The notes beneath the pieces are model-generated. The model did no database searches and was not told the DNA's origin. It saw nothing but the letters and a program-made list of their open reading frames with translations. Position numbers and translations under genes: made by a program. DNA of 64,000 nucleotides, from the NCBI GenBank assembly GCA_028336245.1, contig JAOKTT010000003.1, positions 18,242-82,241 on the forward strand, read 5' to 3'. The DNA comes from Polaribacter sp. (GTDB taxonomy: Bacteria; Bacteroidota; Bacteroidia; Flavobacteriales; Flavobacteriaceae). Within the stretch, counting starts at the first letter, position 1, and each line of letters opens with the position of its first letter. Below, piece after piece: positions 1-9,651 of the stretch.

Positions 1-1380
1 TGTTTCTGGCTTCAAATCGATGTTTCCAGAATATCCATCATACAACTGGTATAAACTTGGTGCAATAAACGCAGTACTATAAGAGGTTAGTAATTTTACA
101 GCAGCATTGTCGTCCTTTACAACAGAATACGCGAGGTTTCCGTCATATACAAACTGATTTCCATACACATTGTGTATATTTAAACGACCACCAATGTTTG
201 CGCTTAATCCATACTTAGATATATACACAAGGCTTGCATACGTATCTATGGTATTAAAATTAGCATTTTCTTTATCTATGGTTCCAAATGGCGTTACACT
301 CTGGTTGCTGTGCTCCTGGTAATTTACACCCGTAATTAATTGAAATTGCTTTGAAAATTCATATTTATTCACCAAGTCTAAAAAAAGACTTCTTCCCTCA
401 AACTGATAGTTATCTAAGGTATTTGAAAAAGAATTGAACTGATTTAAATCTCTTTTTACAGAATTTACAGAAGCTAATAAATACAATTGTCCTTTTGCAT
501 AGCTATAGCTAGGCTTCACTCCAACTCTCAATTGTTTTTGGTTTCCTGTATTCACTTCACTGTCAGAAAATGCGCCTCCATCGAAATCATAATCAATTAC
601 ATCATAATTTAAAAAAGTGTCAACCGATATTTTTTCGTTGAGTTGATATCCCAACTTTAACAGGCCATTTTTACTGTAAAAAGCATCCGCTTCAAATTCA
701 GTATTTGTTGTGCTTTTTGCGGCTGACATTCCGTCTACCCCTGTTAAACTAAAGGAGCCTAAAAAAGTAAAGGCCCCAATAGCTCCGCTAATTGTAGCAT
801 TCTGATTTCTATCAGCAAGCATGTATCCATAAGAATTTGCGGTATTATTTGTCCCTAAACTTGTTTCAAAAGAACCCGAAATACGGTCTTTAGAAGCTTT
901 CTTTAAAATGATATTAATAACTGCTGTTGCAGCACCCGAACCATATAAAGTTGAAGAGGCCCCTTTTAATATCTCAATACTTTCTATTTGGTGCACTGCA
1001 ATTAAACGCAAATCAAATTCTTGATTTATGGCTGCTTGATCGGTTACCGGAACTCCGTCGATCAGCACTAAAACCTGTCTACTTCTTCCACCTCTAATGT
1101 TAATACTCCTTGGCTCTGATGCATTTGCATTCACACCTTTCACATCAATACCAGCTATTGTATTTAATATTTCAATAACCGTTTTACCGGCATTTTGTTG
1201 TAATTGCTTTTGCGTAATTTTATAAATTACCTTTCCAGTATTTTCTTTTTTAAGACTGAACTTTGTTGCGGTAACCACTACTTCTTGCAAGGTTTCTACT
1301 TTTGCTCTTTCTTGTGCAAAAAGTATTGTGTTGAAAAAGCTACATGCCAAAACACCAAAAATAATACATTGTTTTTTCAT
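1..1380 (-). CDS. btuB: TonB-dependent receptor, BtuB-like (3' end cut by window edge)
   Basis: Outer-membrane TonB-dependent receptor, probably for cobalamin uptake. It was read by translating the minus strand from the ATG at 1378-1380; the frame is open to base 1, giving 460 codons. An N-terminal signal peptide ends in LFAQ. It is followed by a TonB-box-like LQEVVVTAT and a plug domain with NIRGGRSRQVLVLIDGVPV, then LKGASSTLYGSGAATAVINI. Alternating beta-strand sequence follows, and the last visible residues (DLKPET) match the late-barrel motif of the family. The C-terminal part lies outside the window. The cobalamin riboswitch upstream makes vitamin B12 or another corrinoid the likely substrate; the receptor sequence alone shows only a TonB-dependent transporter. 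Confidence 0.9.
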   Translation of the reverse strand, partial: MKKQCIIFGVLACSFFNTILFAQERAKVETLQEVVVTATKFSLKKENTGKVIYKITQKQLQQNAGKTVIEILNTIAGIDVKGVNANASEPRSINIRGGRSRQVLVLIDGVPVTDQAAINQEFDLRLIAVHQIESIEILKGASSTLYGSGAATAVINIILKKASKDRISGSFETSLGTNNTANSYGYMLADRNQNATISGAIGAFTFLGSFSLTGVDGMSAAKSTTNTEFEADAFYSKNGLLKLGYQLNEKISVDTFLNYDVIDYDFDGGAFSDSEVNTGNQKQLRVGVKPSYSYAKGQLYLLASVNSVKRDLNQFNSFSNTLDNYQFEGRSLFLDLVNKYEFSKQFQLITGVNYQEHSNQSVTPFGTIDKENANFNTIDTYASLVYISKYGLSANIGGRLNIHNVYGNQFVYDGNLAYSVVKDDNAAVKLLTSYSTAFIAPSLYQLYDGYSGNIDLKPET

Positions 1381-1469
1381 TTTTAATAAATTTGATTTAC
1401 AATAAATCAGGTGAATTTCGTGTACGAACAAAGTATAGCACATAAACCTCTATCCCGAAAGTTTTTAAC

Positions 1470-1640
1470 TCGTGATTTCTGGCAGGTTTCCTGACTTGCG
1501 TCTTGTAACAAACCTTCCCAACAATACATTGTCAGTGGTAAAAGAATAGTTACAAGCTTAATAGCTTACAGTTGCGGGAACAGCTCTGGAGTCTAACCAG
1601 ATTCCCTTTTAATTTGAGATCGCGGTATAGCGATATCAAA
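1470..1640 (-). ncRNA. Cobalamin (AdoCbl-class) riboswitch
   Basis: Read on the minus strand, the leader of the receptor gene carries the conserved blocks of the cobalamin riboswitch in the right order: AAGGGAAT (1601-1608), a GGTTAGACTCC-type segment, CCCGCAACTGTAA (1566-1578), ACCACTG, GGGAAGG, and the B12 box GTCAGGAAACCTGCC (1481-1495). It ends about 100 nt before the ATG. The expected effect, from the family, is lower receptor expression when cobalamin is abundant. I did not identify the expression platform, and the outer boundaries are approximate. Confidence 0.93.
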
Positions 1641-1653
1641 ACCAAAATCAAGA

Positions 1654-1684
1654 CAAATGTACTTTATAAATTGAGATTAACGAA
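1654..1684 (-). promoter_or_regulatory. Bacteroidetes-type promoter for riboswitch and receptor
   Basis: On the minus strand TACATTTG (1661-1654) matches the -7 consensus TAnnTTTG. TTCG lies 19 nt upstream (1684-1681) as a one-mismatch -33 element. Transcription would start near 1647, just before the riboswitch. Confidence 0.6.
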
Positions 1685-1700
1685 CATTTTTGTACACTTG
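1671..1700 (+). promoter_or_regulatory. Promoter of the divergent binding-protein gene
   Basis: TTG (1671-1673), a 19-nt spacer and TACACTTG (1693-1700) give a Bacteroidetes-type promoter with one mismatch in the -7 box. It predicts a start near 1706, so the binding-protein mRNA would not carry the riboswitch. It also supports the ATG at 1717 rather than the TTG at 1690. Confidence 0.55.
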
Positions 1701-1716
1701 TATTAAATTCTTTTTG

Positions 1717-2862
1717 ATGCCTAAAAATTATCCGATTTTATTGTTTTTTATATTTCTGATGCTGGTATTTTCTTGCAAACAGGAAGCTCAGAAGGAATCA
1801 CAAAACTCGGACTCAAAAAGTGAAATTTACCATGCCAAAGGTTTTGATATTCTAAGTACAAAAGGCATTAAAAAACTTCAAATAAAAGCAGCCTATCAAA
1901 ATGTTAAAACAGTTTTCGAATATGAAGTTCTAGCACAGAGGGATGTTTTAGACAGCACACCCGCTCATAATAATGGGATACTTTTGGTGCCTATTAAAAG
2001 CATCGTGGTAACTTCCACGACACACATTCCAATGTTAGAACTATTGCAGGAAGAAACTGCTATTGTTGGTTTCCCATATGCCCAATATATCTCTTCAGAA
2101 AAAACAAGTGCTTTGGTAGCAAACGGAAAAATTAAAGAAATCGGAAAAGAAGGGGCATTGAATACCGAAATTTTATTGGACTTACAACCCCAATTAGTCG
2201 TGGGCTACAGTGTTTCTTCCGTAGACAAATCCTTAACCATGATTCAAAAAGCTGGAATTCCAGTTGTTTATAACGGAGATTGGTTGGAAGCAACCCCTCT
2301 GGGAAGAGCCGAATGGATAAAATTTTTCGGACTCCTGTTTGGTAAAGAAAAACAAGCGGATAGTATTTTTAAAGAAATTGAAAAGAGTTATTTAGCTGCA
2401 AAAAACAGTGCGCTTGCGGCCACAAAAAAACCAACTATTTTATCGGGAGCTATTATGAGCAAAGGTATCTGGAACCTGCCTGCAGGGGAGAGCTTTGTTG
2501 CGCAGTTTTTAAAAGATGCAAACCTTGACTATATTTGGGAAAACACAAAAGGAAAAGGAAGTTTATCTTTAAGCTTTGAAAGTGTTTTTGACAAAGGCAA
2601 GAATGCGGATTTTTGGATTGCACCTGGTTATTTTACTTCCAAAAAACAATTGTTACAAAGCAATCAAATTTATGCAGAGTTTACAGCCTTTAAAAATGAC
2701 AAAATTTACACTCCAAAATTAAAAAAAGGAAAAACTGGAGGCGTATTGTATTACGAACTGGCCCCTACAAGACCAGATCTCGTTTTAAAAGATATAATTA
2801 AAATTACACAACCTGATTTATTGCCAAATTACGAGTTGATTTTCTTTGAGAAAATGGAATAA
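1717..2862 (+). CDS. Periplasmic ABC-type substrate-binding lipoprotein (BtuF/FepB-like)
   Basis: Probable periplasmic binding protein of the cobalamin/siderophore family. From the ATG at 1717 it has a lipoprotein signal peptide with lipobox LVFSC, then an acidic/serine linker. The fold shows VVVTSTTHIPMLELL, then LDLQPQLVVGY, then IQKAGIPVVYNGDWLEATPLG, which is the usual Peripla_BP_2 pattern. The upstream TTG at 1690 would extend the protein but lies before the predicted transcription start. No BtuC or BtuD gene follows, so the permease and ATPase must be elsewhere. Divergence from a riboswitch-controlled receptor suggests a corrinoid ligand, but a heme or siderophore ligand is not excluded. 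Confidence 0.82.
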   Translation: MPKNYPILLFFIFLMLVFSCKQEAQKESQNSDSKSEIYHAKGFDILSTKGIKKLQIKAAYQNVKTVFEYEVLAQRDVLDSTPAHNNGILLVPIKSIVVTSTTHIPMLELLQEETAIVGFPYAQYISSEKTSALVANGKIKEIGKEGALNTEILLDLQPQLVVGYSVSSVDKSLTMIQKAGIPVVYNGDWLEATPLGRAEWIKFFGLLFGKEKQADSIFKEIEKSYLAAKNSALAATKKPTILSGAIMSKGIWNLPAGESFVAQFLKDANLDYIWENTKGKGSLSLSFESVFDKGKNADFWIAPGYFTSKKQLLQSNQIYAEFTAFKNDKIYTPKLKKGKTGGVLYYELAPTRPDLVLKDIIKITQPDLLPNYELIFFEKME

Positions 2863-3173
2863 ACCACTCCTTTAGAATTCCGTTTTGCTTGAATATTATA
2901 AAACTAAGCTAAAATTTCAAAAAACTAGGCAAAGGTGGTGGAGCTATAAAGTGAAGTACCTTTTTTAGCTAAATTCTCCCAAATCCAAAAAATTATATTT
3001 TACATTGATGCATACTATCGAATTACAAATAAAATATCTATTCTAAATTGTTTTATTTTAAAAGCGTGATTTAAAGAACAGATTTGCATTATTTTAAAAG
3101 AACTAGTTTTAGTATTTAGTAAAAAAAAAGATTAGTTTTTTTATATATTTGCTGGAAACGCTATCCAATAGAT
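2863..3173. other. Intergenic, AT-rich, no gene
   Basis: This 311-nt gap holds no convincing ORF or RNA. The only structure noticed is a weak hairpin-like pair AAATAAAA / TTTTATTT around 3028-3059. A -7-like TATATTTG at 3144-3151 probably serves the following gene. Confidence 0.5.
3144..3151 (+). promoter_or_regulatory. -7 box for the esterase gene
   Basis: TATATTTG matches TAnnTTTG and lies 22 nt before the ATG at 3174. No matching TTG -33 element was found at the expected distance. Confidence 0.4.
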
Positions 3174-4304
3174 ATGAAAAATATACTTCTTTTCTTATGC
3201 TCTTTTTTTATTTTTATTTCATGTAATAAAGCGGATGTTATTATTGATACTGTAGAAGAAAATGAGCTTACTCTTTTGGAAGTTGCCAGTAATTATGTAA
3301 ACAAAGCAAGCTGGATAGAGAACAGTGAAATGAAATCTCGTAATGGAAACACTATGGGCTATGGTGTTTATTTAAACCCTAACTCTAAAAAATTAGCCAT
3401 ATTTCTTGACGGCGGTGGTGCTTGCTTTAATGGATTCACATGCAACAACAATAGAGACAGTTATTCTAAAGACGATTTTCTGAATAGAATAGCCTCAGAA
3501 AATGCCCTTATAATTAACCGAAATTCTGATAAAAATCAATTCAAAGACTGGAACTTTGTATTTGTTCCCTATGCTACTGGAGACGTGCACTCAGGTAGTA
3601 ATGTATCTGCTAACGTACCCAATGCGGGGCCAGGAAATCAAAAAATGGTTGGATACAATAATTTCACCCTAGTTCTGAAGGATTTAAAAAGCTATTTTGA
3701 AACCAATGGAGGAATTACTGAAATTGTTTTTATGGGCTCAAGTGCCGGTGGATTTGGGGCAATATCAAATACACTGCAATTGGCAGACATATTAGCAAAA
3801 AACATCCCTACCACTGTTATTGTAGATGCTGGTCAGATTTTTATGGACGAAATATTACTCACATCGTGTTTAGCTAATGAATGGGAAACATTATGGAACT
3901 TTAATTCATTCTTACCAGAAGATTTAGACCAAACTGTTCAAAAAACATACAACTACAATATTCAAAAAATTTATGAGTATTTGTCTGTAAAATTACCTGA
4001 TTTTAACTTTGGTTTTTTAAGCTATTATAAAGATGCCACGAATCGTGGGTTTTATAGTTTTGGTCAGGATGAATGTGCTTATTTTCCTTCGCGATTAGTT
4101 AGCGGGGAAGCTTTTAAAAAAGGGCTTCTTGATTTAAAAACAACTGTTTTAGATGATCTTGAAAATTGGAAGGTTTTTTATGCGAATGGCGAAAGTCATA
4201 CTTTTTTGAGTGATGAGAATCTTGATCAAACTGTAAATAACATAAGTCTTAATGATTGGATGGCACAACTACGTGCAGGAAATGCTTTGAATGTAGCAGA
4301 ATAG
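3174..4304 (+). CDS. Pectin acetylesterase / Notum-family lipoprotein hydrolase
   Basis: Predicted envelope-anchored carboxylesterase of the pectinacetylesterase (PAE/Notum) family, 376 aa. A signal peptide ends in the lipobox FISC with Cys17 as lipidation site. Family motifs are LDGGGACFN (about 78-86), WNFVFVPYATGDVHSG (126-141) and the nucleophile elbow GSSAGG (188-193) with Ser190. A late GESHTFL is a good candidate for the catalytic His. Plant members deacetylate pectin and animal Notum removes a lipid from Wnt; the bacterial substrate is unknown. A polysaccharide acetyl ester is plausible. No other polysaccharide-degradation gene is adjacent, so the substrate cannot be read from context. 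Confidence 0.83.
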   Translation: MKNILLFLCSFFIFISCNKADVIIDTVEENELTLLEVASNYVNKASWIENSEMKSRNGNTMGYGVYLNPNSKKLAIFLDGGGACFNGFTCNNNRDSYSKDDFLNRIASENALIINRNSDKNQFKDWNFVFVPYATGDVHSGSNVSANVPNAGPGNQKMVGYNNFTLVLKDLKSYFETNGGITEIVFMGSSAGGFGAISNTLQLADILAKNIPTTVIVDAGQIFMDEILLTSCLANEWETLWNFNSFLPEDLDQTVQKTYNYNIQKIYEYLSVKLPDFNFGFLSYYKDATNRGFYSFGQDECAYFPSRLVSGEAFKKGLLDLKTTVLDDLENWKVFYANGESHTFLSDENLDQTVNNISLNDWMAQLRAGNALNVAE

Positions 4305-4405
4305 GAAGCTTTGGTTTTTTTAGTATCTCCATTTTTTTTAAGAACTGTTTCCTTATAGAGGTAACTAAAACCAACAGGTACGCTAACAGACTTAATACCA
4401 ATACC

Positions 4406-4732
4406 TTATTTTAGTTTTTCTAAAGCGTTCTCTCGCAAATATAAAAACAAAGGAAAGGTAAATGCCACAGCAACTAAAAAAGTAAATGGAATTAACAACC
4501 ACCAATATTTTATTTTTAAACGCAACGATTCTGGAATCATAAAGGCGAAAAAAGTAAGTACCACAACTGTTAAATCCGCTCCAAAAGATTTGCCTGCAAA
4601 ATTAACTTGAGCATCTTTAAAGAAACCCGCCAAAGAAGGGTTTTCTACCGTTTGAAAATATTGAATATTGTAATACCAAGTATAGGTAATTCCTAAAACT
4701 GCTAATGCTAAAAATAGGTGTTTTCGTTTCAT
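4406..4732 (-). CDS. DUF2834 small membrane protein
   Basis: A 108-aa integral membrane protein with three hydrophobic segments: about residues 5-21 (LFLALAVLGITYTWYY), 53-66 (LTVVVLTFFAFMIP) and 77-97. The layout and the YTWYYNIQYF motif followed by G.D fit the DUF2834 family, for which I know no function. It lies 79 nt downstream of parC on the same strand and may be read through from it. No terminator is obvious in between. Confidence 0.72.
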   Translation of the reverse strand: MKRKHLFLALAVLGITYTWYYNIQYFQTVENPSLAGFFKDAQVNFAGKSFGADLTVVVLTFFAFMIPESLRLKIKYWWLLIPFTFLVAVAFTFPLFLYLRENALEKLK

Positions 4733-4811
4733 TTTTTTTAAATCAGTAGTGGCTGCACTATTTTACTTTGAAAGGTATTTGCCAACCATAATTAGGTAGC
4801 AATTATCTCCG

Positions 4812-7565
4812 TTAAAACAATTTCGTTTGATTTTCATCATCCCTTCTTTTCTCCTCAGCCTTCTTTTTAGTGATTGCTCTTTGCAAAGCAATGGCCGCTT
4901 TATCTGCAGCGGAGCGCTCTTCTAAATCCGATGCATCAATAGCACTTTCAGCAATTTTAACAGATCTTTTTTCTTCCACAACCTCTTCATAAATGACAGC
5001 TACTGACTCCAAAGAAATTTCTTCTGTTTCTTTAAAAGGCAAGGACTCTAACAAGTTTACCTGTTTTATTTTCTCTGTCGCCAATTGATTTCCTTGCGCC
5101 TTAATTCCTTTTACCGAAATAAATTTCTCGAAATCAACTTTCTCATTCGCCAAACTGCGCTTCGTATAGAACACTTCTGCTATCGGTCTGTAATCCGTAG
5201 CCACAATCTCTAATTGCGATTTCGGATGCTCAGATATAAAAATCTCTTCTTTTCCTGGAGTTTCTATTAAAAAACGTTTCACATAGTATCGTTCTTTCTC
5301 TCCATCAAAATAAATTACAGAAATCGGTTTATTTGCTTTCCACTTTTCTAAAACAATCAGATCATTCTCAAAATGCATAGCTAAATTTGGCTTTACCGCC
5401 TTTGCTTTTCCGCTTTGCGTAATGATTAATAACTTATCTTCTGCTCTAAACTCACCTAACAACTCTCCTCTTTCATCAACATTTAAGCGCTGTACAGCGT
5501 CGTCAAACCAAATTTTACGTGGTTTTAACGTAGATACCCCTTCTGATTTAAAATCTACTGTCTTTATCGTATACTTTGTAATCGTATTTCCTTTTACCGC
5601 TCTACCTTTTACTGCTAAATCTGTAAAATCAATATCCCATTTCAATTTTTTCAAACCAGCAACAGCGCGCAAATTGATGGTGACCGCTTCCGCTTCGCCA
5701 TTTAAATTTGCAGTAAAATAATGCACTAAAGAGCCTTTATTTCCATTTGTAAGGTCATACTCTTTATCCCGTGTCACCGAGGTTACATTAAAACGTTTCA
5801 TATAGGAAGCACCTTTTACACCATCCCGATACATAAAGTTATACACTGTTCTTCTATCTTTTTTCTTGAAGACCGCAACATGTATGATATCTTTTCCTAC
5901 AAAGGTTTTTGCATCTGCCTTAGTCACTGTCATTTTACCATCCTTTCTAAAGATAATAATATCATCGATGTCAGAACAATCTGTTACAAACTCATCTCTT
6001 TTCAAAGAGGTTCCAATAAATCCTTCTGCCCTATTCACATAAAGTTTGACATTGTTCATGGCTACTTTCGAAGCAACAATATCGTCGAAAATCCTGATTT
6101 CAGTTTTCCGCTCTTTTCCTTTGCCATACGTATCTTTCAAACGTTTGAAATACGCAATTGAAAACTCAATTAAACGCGATAAATGTTCTTTAACAACTGC
6201 TATTTTATCTTCTAAACCTTCGATAAATTGCTTGGCTTTGTCAATGTCGAATTTTGATATTTTCTTAATCCTAATTTCTGTCAATCGTGCAATATCTTCC
6301 TCCGTAATTGCACGTTTTAGATGTTTAATATGCGGCTGTAAACCCAAGTCAATCGCTTTGATTACGCCTTCCCAAGTTTCTTCTTCTTCAATATCGCGAT
6401 AAATTCTATTTTCTATAAAAATCCGTTCTAATGAAGAAAAGTGCCATTGCTCTTCCAATTCATTTAACTGAATTTCCAATTCTTTTTTCAGCAGCTCAAC
6501 CGTTAGGTCTGTAGAATGTCTTAATATTTCAGAAACCCCAACGAAAACAGGCTTATTATCTTCAATAGTGCAAGAGAGTGGAGAAATAGAATTTTCACAA
6601 CTGGTAAATGCATACAAGGCATCAATGGTTTTATCCGGAGAAACATTTGGGGGTAAATGCACTAATATTTCTACTTCTGCTGCAGTATTGTCCTCAATTT
6701 TTTTAATCTTTATTTTTCCTTTTTCGTTGGCTTTGATAATACTGTCAATTAAGGTAGTTGTTGTGGTTCCAAAAGGAATTTCATTGATTACCAATGTCTT
6801 TTTATCTAATTGTGTAATCCTCGCACGAACCCGCACTTTTCCTCCTCGAACCCCATCATTATAATTTGTAAAATCTGCAATTCCCCCCGTAATAAAATCA
6901 GGTAAAATTTTAAAACTGCGTCCTTTTAAATATTTTATAGACGCATCGATCAACTCTATAAAATTATGGGGTAATATCTTTGTGGACAGTCCAACTGCAA
7001 TTCCTTCGGCTCCTTGTGCTAATAAAAGTGGAAATTTTACAGGTAAATCAATGGGTTCTTTTCTTCTTCCGTCATAGGATTGTTTCCAGGCAGTTGTTTT
7101 TGGGTTGAATACCACGTCTAGTGCAAACTTGGACAAACGGGCTTCTATATAACGAGAGGCTGCGGCGCGATCTCCAGTTAAAATATTCCCCCAGTTTCCT
7201 TGCATGTCTATCAGCAACTCCTTCTGTCCAATTTGTACCATCGCATCCGCGATAGAAGCATCTCCATGCGGATGGTATTGCATCGTATGTCCTACAATAT
7301 TGGCAACTTTATTATAACGGCCGTCATCCAAGTCTTTCATAGAATGCATAATTCTACGTTGCACTGGCTTTAACCCATCTTCTAAAGAAGGAACCGCTCT
7401 TTCTAAAATCACATAAGAAGCATAGTCTAAAAACCACTCCTTGTACATTCCTGTAACCTTCGTAATGGTCTCCACAGCATCCGTCTGATTGTGAAGCATG
7501 TCTGATTGTGCATTTTGACCGCTCAACTCCTCTTCGTGTTCGTTTTCGTTTATTTCTTCACTCAT
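4812..7565 (-). CDS. parC: DNA topoisomerase IV subunit A (ParC)
   Basis: Cleavage and rejoining subunit of topoisomerase IV, which decatenates daughter chromosomes with ParE. The 917-aa protein has the GyrA/ParC N-terminal region EDGLKPVQRRIMHSM (62-76), the HPHGDAS motif (98-104) and active-site Tyr139 in AAASRYIEAR. A coiled-coil tower region follows, then a C-terminal domain with degenerate beta-pinwheel repeats and a charged tail. I see no canonical GyrA-box, which supports ParC over GyrA. It starts 3 nt after the parE stop, so the two form an operon with parE first. ATG at 7563-7565. Confidence 0.95.
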   Translation of the reverse strand: MSEEINENEHEEELSGQNAQSDMLHNQTDAVETITKVTGMYKEWFLDYASYVILERAVPSLEDGLKPVQRRIMHSMKDLDDGRYNKVANIVGHTMQYHPHGDASIADAMVQIGQKELLIDMQGNWGNILTGDRAAASRYIEARLSKFALDVVFNPKTTAWKQSYDGRRKEPIDLPVKFPLLLAQGAEGIAVGLSTKILPHNFIELIDASIKYLKGRSFKILPDFITGGIADFTNYNDGVRGGKVRVRARITQLDKKTLVINEIPFGTTTTTLIDSIIKANEKGKIKIKKIEDNTAAEVEILVHLPPNVSPDKTIDALYAFTSCENSISPLSCTIEDNKPVFVGVSEILRHSTDLTVELLKKELEIQLNELEEQWHFSSLERIFIENRIYRDIEEEETWEGVIKAIDLGLQPHIKHLKRAITEEDIARLTEIRIKKISKFDIDKAKQFIEGLEDKIAVVKEHLSRLIEFSIAYFKRLKDTYGKGKERKTEIRIFDDIVASKVAMNNVKLYVNRAEGFIGTSLKRDEFVTDCSDIDDIIIFRKDGKMTVTKADAKTFVGKDIIHVAVFKKKDRRTVYNFMYRDGVKGASYMKRFNVTSVTRDKEYDLTNGNKGSLVHYFTANLNGEAEAVTINLRAVAGLKKLKWDIDFTDLAVKGRAVKGNTITKYTIKTVDFKSEGVSTLKPRKIWFDDAVQRLNVDERGELLGEFRAEDKLLIITQSGKAKAVKPNLAMHFENDLIVLEKWKANKPISVIYFDGEKERYYVKRFLIETPGKEEIFISEHPKSQLEIVATDYRPIAEVFYTKRSLANEKVDFEKFISVKGIKAQGNQLATEKIKQVNLLESLPFKETEEISLESVAVIYEEVVEEKRSVKIAESAIDASDLEERSAADKAAIALQRAITKKKAEEKRRDDENQTKLF

Positions 7566-7568
7566 AGT

Positions 7569-9428
7569 CTATACTTCGTCTTCAATAGTATCCAACTCTA
7601 CCTTTAAATTTTCAATGATAAACTTTTGTCTATCAGGAGTATTTTTCCCCATATAAAATTCTAGCATCTGCTCAATAGACATCTCTTTGTCTAACATCAC
7701 TGGATCTAATCGAATATCATCTCCAATAAAATGAACAAATTCATTGGGAGAAATCTCTCCCAAACCTTTGAATCTGGTGATCTCTGGTTTGCCTTTTAAT
7801 TTCGCAATTGCCTCGTGCTTCTCTTCCTGTGAATAGCAGTAAAAGGTTTGCTTTTTATTTCGGACTCTAAACAAAGGTGTTTCTAAAATATATAAATGCC
7901 CTTCTTTGATCAGTTCTGGAAAAAACTGCAAGAAAAAAGTGATTAATAACAAACGAATATGCATTCCATCCACATCGGCGTCCGTCGCAATTACAATATT
8001 GTTATACCGCAAATCTCCAATACCCTCTTCTATATTCAACGCGGCTTGTAGCAAATTAAACTCCTCATTTTCGTACACAATTTTCTTACTCAATCCGTAA
8101 GAATTTAGCGGTTTTCCTTTCAAACTAAAAACGGCTTGCGTGTTTACGTTTCTCGATTTTGTGATCGACCCAGAAGCAGAGTCTCCCTCTGTAATAAATA
8201 AGGTAGTTTCTAAATAGTTTTCCTTTTTAATATCTCCTAAATGTATCCTACAATCTCTTAGCTTCTTGTTGTGTAAACTTGATTTTTTTGCACGGTCTTT
8301 TGCTAACTTTCGAATCCCCGAAAGCTCCTTACGTTCTTTTTCCGCTTGCATTATTTTCCGCTGTAGCATGTCTGCCACTGCTGGGTTTTTATGCAGGTAA
8401 TTATCCAATTTAGTCTTTAAAAAATCGTTAATATAAGTTCTAACCGTTGGTAGTTTCCCTCCCATATCTGTAGACCCTAACTTTGTTTTTGTCTGACTTT
8501 CAAAAACAGGCTCCATTACCTTTATGGCGATAGCCGAAATAATAGATTTACGAATATCTGAAGCTTCAAAATTCTTTCCATAAAATTCCCGAATAGTTCT
8601 TACAATCGCTTCTCTAAATGCCGTTTGATGCGTCCCTCCTTGTGTCGTATACTGCCCGTTCACAAAAGAATGATATTCCTCTGAATATTGTGTTTTACTA
8701 TGTGTAATCGCCACCTCAATATCATCTCCTTTGAGATGAATGATAGGGTATAACATGTCATCTTGATTGTTATTGTCCTCCAGTAAATCTTTCAATCCAT
8801 TTTCTGAAAAAAACTTTTCTCCATTAAAAATGATGGTCAAACCTGGATTTAAATAGACATAATACTTCAACATTTTTGCTACATATTCATTTCTGAATTT
8901 GTATTTCTTGAAAATTTCTTCGTCCGGAATAAATGATACTTTCGTCCCTTTCCTGCGAGAACTTTCCTCTAAAAAATCTTGTTGCTCTAAGTTTCCTCGA
9001 CTGAATTCTGCAGAAGCAGATTTTCCATCTCTAGAAGACTCCACTCTAAAGAAAGAAGAGAGTGCATTAACAGCTTTGGTTCCTACACCATTTAAACCTA
9101 CGGACTTCTTAAAAGCTTTGGAATCGTATTTCCCGCCCGTATTCATTTTTGAAACTACATCTACAACTTTTCCTAAGGGAATTCCACGACCAAAATCACG
9201 AATGGTTACTTTACTTCCTTGTATCGATATTTCGATATTTTTTCCTGCTCCCATTACATACTCGTCAATAGAGTTGTCTAAGACTTCTTTGACTAAAATA
9301 TAAATTCCGTCATCTGCAGAAGAACCATCTCCTAATTTACCAATATACATTCCCGGACGCATTCTAATATGCTCTTTCCAGTCTAATGACCTGATATTAT
9401 CTTCTGTATATTTTGTTTCTTGACTCAT
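7569..9428 (-). CDS. parE: DNA topoisomerase IV subunit B (ParE)
   Basis: ATPase subunit of topoisomerase IV. It has a GHKL ATP-binding domain (RMRPGMYIG at 22-30; [10 protein letters not shown] with Glu48 and Asn52), a GNGVGT-like lid ([11 protein letters not shown]), and a TOPRIM domain with TEGDSASG (about 410) and DADVDGMHI (about 480). The reading frame extends to 9503, but the ATG at 9428 gives the family N-terminus [18 protein letters not shown] second ATG at 9461 is possible. The gene is transcribed into parC. Confidence 0.95.
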   Translation of the reverse strand: MSQETKYTEDNIRSLDWKEHIRMRPGMYIGKLGDGSSADDGIYILVKEVLDNSIDEYVMGAGKNIEISIQGSKVTIRDFGRGIPLGKVVDVVSKMNTGGKYDSKAFKKSVGLNGVGTKAVNALSSFFRVESSRDGKSASAEFSRGNLEQQDFLEESSRRKGTKVSFIPDEEIFKKYKFRNEYVAKMLKYYVYLNPGLTIIFNGEKFFSENGLKDLLEDNNNQDDMLYPIIHLKGDDIEVAITHSKTQYSEEYHSFVNGQYTTQGGTHQTAFREAIVRTIREFYGKNFEASDIRKSIISAIAIKVMEPVFESQTKTKLGSTDMGGKLPTVRTYINDFLKTKLDNYLHKNPAVADMLQRKIMQAEKERKELSGIRKLAKDRAKKSSLHNKKLRDCRIHLGDIKKENYLETTLFITEGDSASGSITKSRNVNTQAVFSLKGKPLNSYGLSKKIVYENEEFNLLQAALNIEEGIGDLRYNNIVIATDADVDGMHIRLLLITFFLQFFPELIKEGHLYILETPLFRVRNKKQTFYCYSQEEKHEAIAKLKGKPEITRFKGLGEISPNEFVHFIGDDIRLDPVMLDKEMSIEQMLEFYMGKNTPDRQKFIIENLKVELDTIEDEV

Positions 9429-9482
9429 GAAATATGGGACTGTTATTAGGTTTGAAGCCATGCTAAAGTACCAATAAACGGA

Positions 9483-9490
9483 CAAAAATA
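9483..9490 (-). promoter_or_regulatory. -7 box for parE-parC
   Basis: TATTTTTG on the minus strand matches TAnnTTTG and lies about 55 nt before the preferred parE ATG (9428). No clear -33 TTG was found at 17-19 nt. Confidence 0.4.
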
Positions 9491-9623
9491 AAATACCTAT
9501 CAAAATTAGTTATTAACAGGATTTCAACTATTTTTTTGTGTTACCTTAGTATAAAAATCACAAAATAAAACAATATGTTATATTTTTAAACAAATAAGAG
9601 AAAGCAACACATTTAAAGTACTT

Positions 9624-9651
9624 TTGACAAAAATAAATCAGTATACCTTTG
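9624..9651 (+). promoter_or_regulatory. Promoter-like element overlapping the lysA start codon
   Basis: TTG (9624-9626), 17 nt and TACCTTTG (9644-9651) form a perfect Bacteroidetes promoter match. The last three bases of the -7 box are the TTG start codon of lysA, so a transcript from it would begin after that codon. It may be a chance match or drive a shorter product (see findings). Confidence 0.4.

Noticed and set aside
1204..1386. 60-codon plus-strand frame at the receptor 5' end
   Set aside because: It is antisense to the signal-peptide and plug region of the BtuB-like receptor, which has strong family motifs.
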